Shown here in pieces: positions 33,541 through 42,857 of a stretch of 64,000 bases of DNA. This DNA is from Taibaiella soli. GTDB taxonomy: Bacteria; Bacteroidota; Bacteroidia; Chitinophagales; Chitinophagaceae. The position numbers and the translations under genes are program-made. Where the stretch lies: positions 1-64,000 of the forward strand of contig NZ_QKTW01000011.1 in assembly GCF_003236175.1 (NCBI RefSeq), given 5' to 3'. Under the pieces are notes generated by a model. That model did no database searches. It was not told where the DNA came from and was given only the letters and a program-made list of their open reading frames with translations. Every line of letters begins with the position of its first letter. The stretch's first letter is position 1.

Positions 33541-36354
33541 ATGAAAAAACATTTCATTTTACTTTCAGCGTTTAGCGTATTGGCCATGATTAAATCATAT
33601 GGTCAGTGCCCAGCTAGTCCGTCTGTAACAGTACAGGGCCAAACAGCAGCGAGCTGTCCTTCAAACGGCTCCGTTACATTGGGAGGCAACGGTATCGGCA
33701 ATGCCAGCGTACTTTACAGAGTGATCACCGCGCCTAATAATTCTTACATAGGCACCACGCAGCAAGGCACAAACCCGACATTCAGCAATCTGGAGCCGGG
33801 CAATTACCAAATTGAAATGAGCTGTACAGCTGGAAGTCTTTTAAAAGATACTGCGACATTTACCATAGCCGACAATTATACGGCACCTGCGGCTGATCTG
33901 ACTAGTACTTCAGGTTGTACCGGTGGTTCCAAACAGCTTACGCTAACACTGTCTAATATTCAGGGTAGTTCTGCTCCACTGCAATATGCATTTTATCCGA
34001 CTAACGATCCAAATATTGCGGATAACCTGCTCACTTATGGCAGCAGTACAACCCAAAATTTCACCACTTTCGGCAATTTCATTGTTCGTATTAAGGATGC
34101 TTGCGGCAACTATATAACCAAGACAATAAACGTTGCAGCGCCGCCAACTTATGCAGCGCAATATATATTCAGCAGCTATAACAGCTGTACTGAGATTACA
34201 GCCCAATTGCAGCTTGTGGATCCATTAACATACAATGAGATCATGAACACCCCTAACGATGGCATTACTGTTAACGTGTACAAGGAAGCTACGCCGGGCT
34301 CATGTACTAAGGGCTCGTTGTATTCAACAAAAACATTTCCCGGAAACACACCTACTTCCGGCCTGACATACACAACACCGGCCGCACCAAACTTTATTGT
34401 AGAGGCTGTAAACTCCTGTGGAGATGCTGTTGCGAGATGCGTTAACGGAAGCAGCCTGAATCCCAGTACAGAATGGACAATGGTCAACGCATCCTGTGGC
34501 ATTCCTGCAACCTCGATAACGCTTCAACATAGCGTTGATGTTCGTTTTAACGGTGCAGTCAATTATTGTGCCTATAAAAACAATACACAATTATTTTGTA
34601 CAACAGACGCAAACGATCCCCGATTCAAAAACATTCAATCAGCTGCGGGCGATAACTTCTATATTGTAGCTAACGACCCGTGTGGCCGTGTTGACACTTC
34701 AGATATTTTCTCTACACCAACAGCTGCAGCAACAGTAGCTGTAGATCACGGATGGGCTTCATGCATTGATGGCCGGGTAAGCTCTTATCTGAATATCTAC
34801 AACATTCCACAGGCCGATAAAGCAACACTGGTTATTACTGCGGGTCCTTGCTGCGTAGGAACAACAATAGCAAGTAATTTCTCTAATGGTCACGGGTATG
34901 CTAACGATCTGCTTCCAGGAACTTATACAGTAAAAATCACTTATCCTGGCGGCGAATGCTCGGATATTCCTAATTTCTCATTGGTTGTTTTACCTACAGA
35001 CAATTCAATTCAGCTTAACGCTACTGTAGCTCAGGTTTGTGGCGGCGGTGCATCTATTACGGCTACTGTTAAGCCTTCAAATGATATAACTAGTGGCTGG
35101 GGCAGCCATGCTGACATTTTCAATCTTATCAACTCGTCAAACACAATTGTTGTCAGTAATAATACGGGTGTATTTAACAACGTGACTCCAGGAACATATA
35201 CCGTAAAAGCAACCTCTACATTCTCAGGTTGTACCCCAAATAAAATTGGCACATCTCAGACTACGACAACGATAGTAAGCGCGGGCTCTGCACCTGTAAT
35301 CAACAAAAAATACGGTGTCGTTTGTGAAAATGGTTCGGGAACACTTCAGAATAATGGTTCTGCATTGTTTGATCTTGCAGGTTTTGGTCCTTATGATATT
35401 TATTATAACACTACAAATTCACAACCGACCAATCCTCAAATGTCAAATCAAAGCAACCCAATAGCAATTACAGGACTCAATGCCAATCAAACTTATTATT
35501 TCTGGTTTATGGATGCGTGTGGTAACCAGTCATCCACTCAGTTAGGCATTCTGCCAATTGGAAAAATCTGGGCAGAACAAGCAAACCAACCATGTACAGG
35601 TGCTCCATACCAACTCTCATTACCGGAGTATCCAGGTGCCACTTATTCATGGAAAGATCAAAATGGAAATGTTATCAGCAGCGGCAGAGTAGAAGACTTT
35701 GGTACTTACCAGGCTTCTGATAACGGACAATATACAGGTACTATGACTTTGGCAAACGGTTGTGTAGCGCGAACAGCAGTTATCGACCTGAACAGCGCAC
35801 TTTGTGGCACACCGCTCCCATTAAAACTCTTGAGTTTTGACGCGGAAAAAGCTGGTACTTCTAATAACGTGAGCTGGACAACCGCTGAGGAAAAAAATGT
35901 GGGTCACTTCGAAATCGAACGCAGCGCAGATGGTGCTAACTGGAATACCATTGGAATTATAAGCGTTGACGCGCACGAAACAGTGACACATTCTTATTCT
36001 TACCAAGATCAACAACCAATTGCAGGCACCAATTTCTACCGACTGAAAATTGTGGATCAGGATCAACGTTTTCAATACAGCCAGGTAGTTGTGATCAGAC
36101 AGAATGCATCCGGTGTGGCAAGTCTACACATTTACCCGAACCCGGCTCACGCAATTGCAACAATTGAATTGCCGGCAGACGCTACAGGAAGTGAATTGAG
36201 TGTATACAATGCAGTAGGTGTACAAATCTATAAGCAATCTGTTACAGGTCAGCAAACGACAATCTCAACAGAAAATTATGCACCAGCCGTTTATTATATC
36301 GTTATCACCAAAGATGGCAAGACCCTTTACCGTGAAAAACTGACGAAAATCTAA
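33541..36354 (+). CDS. Large T9SS-exported surface protein
   Basis: The 937-residue protein has a signal peptide (MKKHFILLSAFSVLAMIKSYG). It contains a series of Cys-containing beta-sandwich-like modules (for example GSVTLGGNGIGNASVLYRV, GTYTVKITYPGGECSDI and GTYTVKATSTFSGCTPN). A fibronectin-like module precedes the tail (LPLKLLSFDAEK, HFEIERSADGANWNTIG, NFYRLKIVDQD) and a type A sorting domain ends it (SLHIYPNPAHAIATIEL, VYYIVITKDGKTL). It is probably a surface-attached adhesin or matrix protein; no enzyme motif is seen. It is monocistronic with a hairpin terminator at 36390-36417. Confidence 0.82.
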   Translation: MKKHFILLSAFSVLAMIKSYGQCPASPSVTVQGQTAASCPSNGSVTLGGNGIGNASVLYRVITAPNNSYIGTTQQGTNPTFSNLEPGNYQIEMSCTAGSLLKDTATFTIADNYTAPAADLTSTSGCTGGSKQLTLTLSNIQGSSAPLQYAFYPTNDPNIADNLLTYGSSTTQNFTTFGNFIVRIKDACGNYITKTINVAAPPTYAAQYIFSSYNSCTEITAQLQLVDPLTYNEIMNTPNDGITVNVYKEATPGSCTKGSLYSTKTFPGNTPTSGLTYTTPAAPNFIVEAVNSCGDAVARCVNGSSLNPSTEWTMVNASCGIPATSITLQHSVDVRFNGAVNYCAYKNNTQLFCTTDANDPRFKNIQSAAGDNFYIVANDPCGRVDTSDIFSTPTAAATVAVDHGWASCIDGRVSSYLNIYNIPQADKATLVITAGPCCVGTTIASNFSNGHGYANDLLPGTYTVKITYPGGECSDIPNFSLVVLPTDNSIQLNATVAQVCGGGASITATVKPSNDITSGWGSHADIFNLINSSNTIVVSNNTGVFNNVTPGTYTVKATSTFSGCTPNKIGTSQTTTTIVSAGSAPVINKKYGVVCENGSGTLQNNGSALFDLAGFGPYDIYYNTTNSQPTNPQMSNQSNPIAITGLNANQTYYFWFMDACGNQSSTQLGILPIGKIWAEQANQPCTGAPYQLSLPEYPGATYSWKDQNGNVISSGRVEDFGTYQASDNGQYTGTMTLANGCVARTAVIDLNSALCGTPLPLKLLSFDAEKAGTSNNVSWTTAEEKNVGHFEIERSADGANWNTIGIISVDAHETVTHSYSYQDQQPIAGTNFYRLKIVDQDQRFQYSQVVVIRQNASGVASLHIYPNPAHAIATIELPADATGSELSVYNAVGVQIYKQSVTGQQTTISTENYAPAVYYIVITKDGKTLYREKLTKI

Positions 36355-36389
36355 TATTGTGCGGTTCTCTTTTCGATTTGTTTGATGTC

Positions 36390-36417
36390 AAATGGCGGCC
36401 TTCATTGGTCGCCATTT
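36390..36417 (+). terminator. Terminator after the large T9SS gene
   Basis: AAATGGCG pairs with CGCCATTT, extended by GCC/GGT around TTCATT, followed by TGTCTTTC. Confidence 0.6.
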
Positions 36418-36570
36418 TGTCTTTCTACCTAAATAAAAATGACAGCCGACCGATTCGCGGAACAATTTTTTTGAGACTGCTTCTACATGAATTCCCAGGC
36501 CAAAATCCTGTGAAAACAATAACACATATTTTTTGTTATTATGTTTTATTTCTATTATCTTTAAATTGCT

Positions 36571-37149
36571 ATGGACTTCTTGAATCCCATAAAACAAAAT
36601 GATCCTGTGCTGGCAACCGGTAAGCTGTTGATTGCGGAACCGTTCCTGCACGACACCAATTTTGCCCGTTCGGTAGTTTTGCTTTCTGAGCATACTGAGC
36701 AGGGAACAGTGGGCTTCATTCTCAATCGCCCCACTACTCTGTCATTAGAAGATCTACTTCCCGAACTGAGCAATACCAATCTTAATATTTACCAGGGAGG
36801 CCCGGTACAAATGGACACGTTACATATGCTCCATCGCTTGCCCGAGCTAATCGGTGGTCATGAAATTTCACCTGGTATTTATTGGGGTGGTTCTTATGAT
36901 GCCCTAACTGACGCCGTGAAGCATAACCTCTGCGATCCTGCCGACTTGCGGCTGTTTATTGGATATGCGGGGTGGAACGAGGGTCAGCTCGAAAAAGAAT
37001 TAAAAGACGGATCCTGGTTGGTCACCGATGGCAATCCGAATATATTGTTCGATACCGCCATTGAAGAAACCTGGAAAAAAGCCATTTTCAGCCTGGGCAA
37101 AGACTTTTCCTATCTCGCCAATATGCCGATCAATCCGTTATTGAACTAG
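36571..37149 (+). CDS. YqgE/AlgH family protein
   Basis: The 192-residue soluble protein matches the DUF179 family: GKLLIAEPFLHDTNFARSVV (about 17-36), GTVGFILNRPTTLSLEDLLP (about 47-66), IYQGGPVQMDTLHMLHR and LFIGYAGWNEGQLEKELKDG (about 130-149). Family members are widespread, but the biochemical role is unsettled. Length is normal. Confidence 0.92.
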   Translation: MDFLNPIKQNDPVLATGKLLIAEPFLHDTNFARSVVLLSEHTEQGTVGFILNRPTTLSLEDLLPELSNTNLNIYQGGPVQMDTLHMLHRLPELIGGHEISPGIYWGGSYDALTDAVKHNLCDPADLRLFIGYAGWNEGQLEKELKDGSWLVTDGNPNILFDTAIEETWKKAIFSLGKDFSYLANMPINPLLN

Positions 37150-37179
37150 CAATAACGACCATTTATTTTCCCGGCAGGT

Positions 37180-37197
37180 AATGTATCTTTATACATT
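37180..37197 (+). promoter_or_regulatory. Palindrome overlapping a -7-like box
   Basis: AATGTAT-CTTT-ATACATT is a perfect inverted repeat 28 bases before the gene at 37226. It contains TATCTTTA, one base from TAnnTTTG, so a dimeric regulator could bind across the promoter. Confidence 0.4.
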
Positions 37198-37225
37198 ATT
37201 AATCTTTCAGAGCATCTAGTATAAA

Positions 37226-37810
37226 ATGCGCTTATTTCAAAGCATCGCAATTCTGTTTTTTACTGTTTTAACCCTGGCTTCCTGCGGCGGCGAATATGCC
37301 AGCAGCACAGGAAAAGGCCTTGATTCTGCCGGCACCTATTATTCCGTTAATATATTTGCACGTGATCAGTGGGAGATGTATTACGGCCAGCCTTATATGT
37401 TGGAGAAAGTCGCGGTATTGAACGGACAGAAAGATTCATCTCTTGTAGCAATTGAAAATATGGACTGGGGTGCAATCCTCAAGATTTTTTCGGCAACGGA
37501 TATTAGTAACAAAAAATATTTAGGCCAGTACGATTTTTCTATGTTTGACAATAATCTGGCTGCATCAAAAGTATTTTACTACCAGGCGAAGGATCCCAAA
37601 CTATTTACACAGGTGTTGGAGATTAACGTAGATCCATTCAACAGCAGGATTCGCAGCATTTATATCGAAACGGCAAAACATTCTTTCTGGAACGATAAAA
37701 TACAAAAGCTGTATTACGCCCCATTGAAAACATTGCAAATACAGGAAACTGAAAAACCATTTATGGGTGACAAAAAAGAACTGAAGGTCACTTATAAATT
37801 TATGGTTTAG
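37226..37810 (+). CDS. Lipoprotein of unknown function
   Basis: The 194-residue product has a lipoprotein signal (LFFTVLTLASC, Cys near 20) followed by GGEYASSTG. The mature part is of mixed alpha/beta appearance with YYSVNIFARDQWEMYYGQPY and KKELKVTYKFMV at the end. I do not recognise the family. It lies between yqgE and uvrC on the same strand with 76-78 base gaps. Confidence 0.75.
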   Translation: MRLFQSIAILFFTVLTLASCGGEYASSTGKGLDSAGTYYSVNIFARDQWEMYYGQPYMLEKVAVLNGQKDSSLVAIENMDWGAILKIFSATDISNKKYLGQYDFSMFDNNLAASKVFYYQAKDPKLFTQVLEINVDPFNSRIRSIYIETAKHSFWNDKIQKLYYAPLKTLQIQETEKPFMGDKKELKVTYKFMV

Positions 37811-37887
37811 CAGCAGCGTTATAAGTTTTAGGTTATAAGTTGTAACTCTTAAGTTTTACGTTGTAAAACATTATTAGGAAGAAGCGC

Positions 37888-39720
37888 ATGACACGTGAAG
37901 AATTTAATACAATTTCGGCATCAATCCCGCATCAGCCGGGATGTTATAAATATTACGACGAGCACAGCGAAATCCTTTATGTTGGTAAGGCAAAAGACCT
38001 GCGTAAACGAGTAGGTTCTTACTTCAACAAAACACAGGATAATTTTAAAACCCGCAAACTCGTATCGCTGATACATCATATTGAGTTTACGGTAACCGAC
38101 AGCGAACATGATGCATTCCTGCTCGAAAACTCCCTGATCAAGCATTACCAGCCGAAATACAATATTGAGCTTAAGGACGATAAAACGTATCCATACATCG
38201 TCATCAAAAAAGAAAGTTTTCCTCGCGTATTTTTCACCCGCCGGCTCATCAAAGACGGCTCGGAATATCTGGGTCCATTTACCGGCGTAGGCAGGGTTCG
38301 TGAATTACTGGAGCTGGTAAAACAGAACATCCCATTGCGGACCTGCAACCTCAATCTTTCGCCGCAAAACATTGCCCGCGGTAAATTTAAAGTATGCCTG
38401 GAATATCATCTGGGCAACTGTAAAGGCCCTTGTGAAGGTTTGCAAAGTGCTGAAGATTACGCCCAAAATCTACAACAGGTAAAGCATATCATGAAAGGCA
38501 ATATCGGCGAGGTACTCAAATACCTGAAAGCCGAAATGACGCAGCTCGCTTCTGAAATGAAATACGAAAGAGCCGCTGTAATCAAAAGCAAAATTGATAC
38601 GTTACAAAACTACCAGAGCCGTTCATCGGTGGTAAATCCGCATCTCGGAAACATAGATGTAGTAAGCCTTGTAGAAGGTGGCGCCGATGTTGCGTTCGTA
38701 AATTACATGATGGTCAACGGCGGCAGTATCATCTATGCGAAAACAGTGCAGGTAGAGAAAAAGCTGGAAGAGGATGACAGTGATGTCTTGTCGCTGGCGC
38801 TGGCAAGACTGCGTGAAACTTTTCAGAGCAATACCCGCGAGGTGGTGGCACCTTTTGAAATAGAAGTGGCCGAAGACAATCTTCAGGTGACTATTCCCAA
38901 AGCAGGCGATAAAAAGAAACTGCTGGATCTGAGCATTAAAAATGGTGAGATTTTCCGCGATGAACTGCGGAAGAAAAATACTTTACTGCTTGGCAAAACA
39001 GCTAAAGAAAATCCGACACAGGTATTAGAAGAATTGCAGGACGCATTGCAATTGCCTGATCTTCCTACGCACATTGAGTGCTTTGATAACTCCAATTTCC
39101 AGGGCGCCTATCCGGTTTCCGCGATGGTTTGCTTTTTGAATGGCATTCCTGCGAAGAATGAATACCGCCATTTTCACGTAAAAACAGTAGAAGGCATCAA
39201 TGACTTTGCGACAATGTCAGAAGTAGTATTCCGCCGGTACAAACGATTGATGGAAGAGAAAAAGCCGTTGCCACAGCTGGTCATTATCGATGGTGGTAAA
39301 GGCCAATTGGGTGCAGCGCTGGAGAGCATCGAAAAACTGGGGCTCACGGGGCGTATGACTTTGGTAGGTCTGGCAAAACGTGAAGAATCCATTTTCTTCC
39401 CGGGCGACAGCGAGCCACTACAGCTGCCCTATGACAGTCCTGCGCATCTGCTGGTACGCCGGATTCGCGATGAGGTACACCGTTTTGGTATTACTTTCCA
39501 CCGGCAAATACGCAGCAAAGGCACGTTTAAAAATGAATTGGAAGGGATTCCCGGTATCGGAGAAAAAACAGCGACCGATCTGCTGAAAATGTTCCGTTCG
39601 GTGGCTAAAATAAAGCAACTGACCCAACGCGAAATCGCAAAAGCAGTCGGCACATCCAAAGCTAGGCTCATCTGGGAACATTTCCATGCCAATGATCCCG
39701 ACGCGCCAATCGCGGAATAG
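37888..39720 (+). CDS. uvrC: Excinuclease ABC subunit C
   Basis: UvrC makes both incisions in nucleotide excision repair. The 610-residue protein has the GIY-YIG domain (about 12-95: PGCYKYYDEHSEILYVGKAK), a Cys-containing region with CLEYHLGNCKGPCEG (about 171-185), the UVR motif (about 203-238) and the RNase H-like nuclease domain (about 375-530: IECFDNSNFQGAYPVSAMV, LVIIDGGKGQLGAALESIEK). A C-terminal HhH pair (LEGIPGIGEKTATDLL) ends it. Full length. It complements the ATL protein of this window, which channels damage to this pathway. Confidence 0.97.
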   Translation: MTREEFNTISASIPHQPGCYKYYDEHSEILYVGKAKDLRKRVGSYFNKTQDNFKTRKLVSLIHHIEFTVTDSEHDAFLLENSLIKHYQPKYNIELKDDKTYPYIVIKKESFPRVFFTRRLIKDGSEYLGPFTGVGRVRELLELVKQNIPLRTCNLNLSPQNIARGKFKVCLEYHLGNCKGPCEGLQSAEDYAQNLQQVKHIMKGNIGEVLKYLKAEMTQLASEMKYERAAVIKSKIDTLQNYQSRSSVVNPHLGNIDVVSLVEGGADVAFVNYMMVNGGSIIYAKTVQVEKKLEEDDSDVLSLALARLRETFQSNTREVVAPFEIEVAEDNLQVTIPKAGDKKKLLDLSIKNGEIFRDELRKKNTLLLGKTAKENPTQVLEELQDALQLPDLPTHIECFDNSNFQGAYPVSAMVCFLNGIPAKNEYRHFHVKTVEGINDFATMSEVVFRRYKRLMEEKKPLPQLVIIDGGKGQLGAALESIEKLGLTGRMTLVGLAKREESIFFPGDSEPLQLPYDSPAHLLVRRIRDEVHRFGITFHRQIRSKGTFKNELEGIPGIGEKTATDLLKMFRSVAKIKQLTQREIAKAVGTSKARLIWEHFHANDPDAPIAE

Positions 39721-39865
39721 ATTGTGAAATGTGAAACTGTAACATTCATGCCTTCGCAACTAAGCATTTTTACAACTTTGCACCCTCTAGAAAAAGTGAC
39801 TAAAATCACCTATTTAAAACGGCCACAGTAGCGAGTTTTCTAACGGTACAATCGCCAAATAAAAG

Positions 39866-39873
39866 TAACTTTG
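39866..39873 (+). promoter_or_regulatory. -7 box of the DUF983 gene
   Basis: TAACTTTG matches TAnnTTTG, 23 bases before the ATG at 39897. Confidence 0.55.
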
Positions 39874-39896
39874 CGACTCACATTCTTCATCTTGCT

Positions 39897-40310
39897 ATGT
39901 CAGATGTAAAACCACCGGCGCTGCTGCCTAGTATATTCAAAATGCGATGTCCTAACTGTCGTAAAGGACATATGTTTACCCACAAAAGCATATTTCCGCT
40001 GAGTCATATGTTAGATATGCCAGAACGTTGCGAAGTTTGCGGCCAGAAAATGGAACTGGAAGTGGGCTTTTATTATGGAACCGGATATGTTAGTTATGGC
40101 CTTTCCGTAGCCTTGCTGGGCGCGGTTTTCGTAGCCTACTGGATCATTTTCGGACTTTCATATAAAGATTATAGTATTTTTTACGCACTCGGTGCTGCCA
40201 TAGCAATTGTACTTTTATTACAGCCCTGGTTGATGCGAATCTCCCGCGTGTTATATCTTTATGGCTTCGTGAAGTATGGGAAAGGTAGCCGGATGGTATC
40301 GGAGGAATAA
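39897..40310 (+). CDS. DUF983 membrane protein with zinc-ribbon-like N-terminus
   Basis: The 137-residue protein begins with two CxxC pairs (MRCPNCRKGHMF and ERCEVCGQKME, about residues 17-50), then two membrane helices (about 64-88 and 97-117). This is the DUF983 layout. Members often lie beside cytochrome oxidase genes, but none is seen here, so the role is open. Confidence 0.85.
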   Translation: MSDVKPPALLPSIFKMRCPNCRKGHMFTHKSIFPLSHMLDMPERCEVCGQKMELEVGFYYGTGYVSYGLSVALLGAVFVAYWIIFGLSYKDYSIFYALGAAIAIVLLLQPWLMRISRVLYLYGFVKYGKGSRMVSEE

Positions 40311-40418
40311 TTTCAAATGTGTCAAATGTAGATAATGTGAGTAGTGTGCCGCACTCAAGCACATTCAACATATTCATCACATTCCAAACACATTGACTCA
40401 GTAAAAACAAAAGCAGAT

Positions 40419-41900
40419 ATGCAAAAAATATTAGTTGCCAACCGCGGTGAAATTGCAGTCCGCGTAATGCGCACAGCCCGTGAAATGGGTATAAAATCAG
40501 TAGCGGTGTTTTCGGAAGCGGACCGCAATATGCCATTCGTGCGTTATGCTGATGAGGCTTATTGTATTGGTCCGGCGCCGTCTTCACAGTCTTATCTCCG
40601 TGCAGATAAAATCATCGAGGTTGCTAAAAAATGCGGTGCTGACGCAATCCATCCGGGTTATGGCTTTCTGAGTGAAAACGCCAGTTTCTCGAAAGCGGTT
40701 TCTGATGCAGGTCTTATTTTCATCGGACCATCTGCCCACTCTATCGAAATAATGGGTAGCAAAATTTCAGCAAAGCAAGCAGCGAAGAAATTCAATGTCC
40801 CAATGGTTCCTGGCACAGAGGATCCAATCCAAAATCTTGCTGAAGCTACAGAAATCGGTGCACGTGTAGGTTACCCAATCCTGATCAAAGCTTCTGCCGG
40901 CGGCGGTGGTAAAGGTATGCGCGTGGTAAATAACGAGTCTGAACTGGAAGAACAGATGCGCACAGCAAAAAGCGAAGCGCTGAATGCATTTGGCAACGAC
41001 GATGTTTTCATTGAAAAATATGTAGGTGCACCTCGCCACATCGAAATACAGATCATGGGCGACCAGCACGGTAATTATGTATACCTGTTCGAGCGTGAAT
41101 GTTCTATTCAGCGCCGTCACCAAAAACTGATCGAGGAAGCGCCATCCAGCTGTCTGACACCAGCCATCCGTAAAGCGATGGGCGAATGTGCGGTAGCAGT
41201 AGCGAAAGCTTGTAACTATTACGGTGCCGGTACGGTAGAATTCCTGGTAGATGAAACATTAAACTTCTACTTCCTGGAAATGAATACACGCCTGCAGGTG
41301 GAACACTGTGTAACTGAAATGATCACCGGCATTGATCTGGTAAAAGAGCAAATTCAGGTAGCACGTGGCCATAAATTATCTTTCACACAAGAAGAACTGC
41401 GCATTAATGGTCATGCCATTGAAGTGCGTGTTTGTGCGGAAGACCCAATGAACAACTTCCTGCCGGATACCGGTAAACTGGAAATCTATCAGCCGCCGAA
41501 AGGACCGGGCGTACGTGTAGATGACGGTTATGAAGAAGGTATGGATATTCCGATCTTCTACGATCCGATGATCGCTAAAATGATTGCATATGCTGCAACA
41601 CGTGATGAAGCAATTGATCGCTTGTGCCGTGCTATTGATGAATATTATGTGCGTGGTATCGAAACAACATTAGGTTTCTGTAAATGGGCGGTGCAAACAG
41701 AGCCATTCCGCAGCGGCAACTTTGATACCAAATTCATCGAGAAATATTACAAACCAGAATACTTGTTGCAGGAAAATGCAGTTGCTGAAGAAGTAGCAGC
41801 ATTATTTGGCGCCTATATCTGGGAAAAAGAAAGGAAACAAAATTCCCCAACTTCCACAGCTTCAACAAGTCGTGGTAGCTGGAAACTTCGCCGGAAATAA
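40419..41900 (+). CDS. Biotin carboxylase subunit of an acyl-CoA carboxylase
   Basis: The 493-residue ATP-grasp enzyme carboxylates biotin on a carrier protein. It has MQKILVANRGEIAVRVMRTA at the start, HPGYGFLSENA (about 76-86), the ATP-binding KASAGGGGKGMRVV (about 158-171), FIEKYVGAPRHIEIQIM and ATP-grasp motifs FLEMNTRLQVEHCVTEMITG (about 285-304). Its tail ends SRGSWKLRRK, as in Bacteroidota three-subunit propionyl/acyl-CoA carboxylases. No biotin carrier gene is adjacent. The ATG at 40419 is the conserved start; the upstream frame to 40344 is intergenic. Likely partner: the carboxyltransferase at 26684-28222. Confidence 0.92.
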   Translation: MQKILVANRGEIAVRVMRTAREMGIKSVAVFSEADRNMPFVRYADEAYCIGPAPSSQSYLRADKIIEVAKKCGADAIHPGYGFLSENASFSKAVSDAGLIFIGPSAHSIEIMGSKISAKQAAKKFNVPMVPGTEDPIQNLAEATEIGARVGYPILIKASAGGGGKGMRVVNNESELEEQMRTAKSEALNAFGNDDVFIEKYVGAPRHIEIQIMGDQHGNYVYLFERECSIQRRHQKLIEEAPSSCLTPAIRKAMGECAVAVAKACNYYGAGTVEFLVDETLNFYFLEMNTRLQVEHCVTEMITGIDLVKEQIQVARGHKLSFTQEELRINGHAIEVRVCAEDPMNNFLPDTGKLEIYQPPKGPGVRVDDGYEEGMDIPIFYDPMIAKMIAYAATRDEAIDRLCRAIDEYYVRGIETTLGFCKWAVQTEPFRSGNFDTKFIEKYYKPEYLLQENAVAEEVAALFGAYIWEKERKQNSPTSTASTSRGSWKLRRK

Positions 41901-41921
41901 ATTTGCCACACATAATTTTTT

Positions 41922-41958
41922 AAAACAGAACGCTTAGCGGCGTTCTGTTTTTTTTAAC
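41922..41958 (+). terminator. Terminator after the biotin carboxylase gene
   Basis: AAAACAGAACGC pairs with GCGTTCTGTTTT around TTAGCG, followed by a long T run. Confidence 0.85.
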
Positions 41959-42035
41959 ACTTAGTGGTTGGGGTTGGTAAGGTATTTGTATTCCCCATAG
42001 GTGAAAGGATCAATCACTGATTAAAAATTATAGTT

Positions 42036-42395
42036 ATGAAAAGCAAAAACTGGATCGTACTTGGTGCCTTATTACTTGCAGGATTATGTTTTAATAGTAT
42101 TTCATCAGAGGCGCAAGTAAGAGTAACAGCCATTCTGCCGGCTCCGCCATTACCACCGTTGCCGCCTCCCCCACCCGTACCGGTTGTGGTAGCGCCTGCG
42201 CCTGTATATTATGACCAACCGGTCTATTATGCGCGGCCAAGAGGTCACTACCATTATGATCACAGAAGACCACGCGGTTATTATTATCGCGCTACTTATA
42301 CGCGTCCTTGCCGTAGCAATTACTACCATGGGCGTGGCGAATGGCACAGTAATGGCCATCGCGATAACGGCCATCATTACGGCCACAGACACTAA
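42036..42395 (+). CDS. Secreted Pro/Tyr/His-rich low-complexity protein (first of three)
   Basis: The 119-residue product has a signal peptide (about 1-26, ending SSEAQ). A proline block follows (LPAPPLPPLPPPPPVPVVVA, about 34-53), then a Tyr/Arg/His-rich region (VYYARPRGHYHYDHRRPRGY and a C-terminus with GHHYGHRH). No folded domain is recognisable. His clusters could bind divalent metals, and the Pro/Tyr composition suits an extended surface or matrix role; both are inference. A terminator at 42404-42428 closes the gene. Confidence 0.75.
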   Translation: MKSKNWIVLGALLLAGLCFNSISSEAQVRVTAILPAPPLPPLPPPPPVPVVVAPAPVYYDQPVYYARPRGHYHYDHRRPRGYYYRATYTRPCRSNYYHGRGEWHSNGHRDNGHHYGHRH

Positions 42396-42403
42396 GTTTC
42401 TAT

Positions 42404-42428
42404 AAAGGCCGGTCACTACCCGGCCTTT
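42404..42428 (+). terminator. Terminator after the first low-complexity gene
   Basis: AAAGGCCGG pairs with CCGGCCTTT around a seven-base loop, followed by GTGATTCTTT. Confidence 0.65.
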
Positions 42429-42462
42429 GTGATTCTTTATTGTTCACTTAAAATTATCTGTT

Positions 42463-42744
42463 ATGAAATTGATTAAATCTTTGCTTATCGCAGCTTTTGT
42501 GCTGACTTTTAGCATAAGTCAGCCTTCATATGGATACGCTTACTGGCATCATCACCATTATTATTATCAACACCCACCACACCCGCCATATCCACCTCAT
42601 CCGCATCCTCATCCTTACCCACCTCATCCGCCGGTGCCACCGCACCCGCCGTTACCTCCTGGCCCACCAATACCGCCGCCTCATCCACCATTACCGCCGC
42701 ACCCACCAGTGCCGCCCCATCCGCCGCTCCCACCGCATCCTTAG
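42463..42744 (+). CDS. Secreted His/Pro repeat protein (second of three)
   Basis: The 93-residue product has a signal peptide (about 1-24, ending PSYG). Nearly all of the mature chain is Pro and His: HHHHYYYQHPPHPPYPP, then PPHP-type repeats to the end (about 16 His and more than 30 Pro). This should form a polyproline helix with regularly placed His residues, a plausible Zn, Ni or Cu ligand. The composition is so biased that homology cannot be judged by eye, but the signal peptide and the similar neighbours support a real gene. Confidence 0.7.
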   Translation: MKLIKSLLIAAFVLTFSISQPSYGYAYWHHHHYYYQHPPHPPYPPHPHPHPYPPHPPVPPHPPLPPGPPIPPPHPPLPPHPPVPPHPPLPPHP

Positions 42745-42800
42745 CGGAAATGACGAGATAATGATGTTTGTATTTTTTTTAACAGTCGCCAATGCAAATT

Positions 42801-42815
42801 TGGCATCGTTGTTGC
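42801..42815 (+). promoter_or_regulatory. Sigma-54-type promoter of the third low-complexity gene
   Basis: TGGCAT-CGTTG-TTGC matches the -24/-12 pattern TGGCAC-N5-TTGC with one change (C to T) and exact spacing. The -12 end is 42 bases before the ATG at 42858. Confidence 0.5.
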
Positions 42816-42857
42816 GGTACACTAAGTAACAGTGTACAAAAACACACAACCAAGAAT

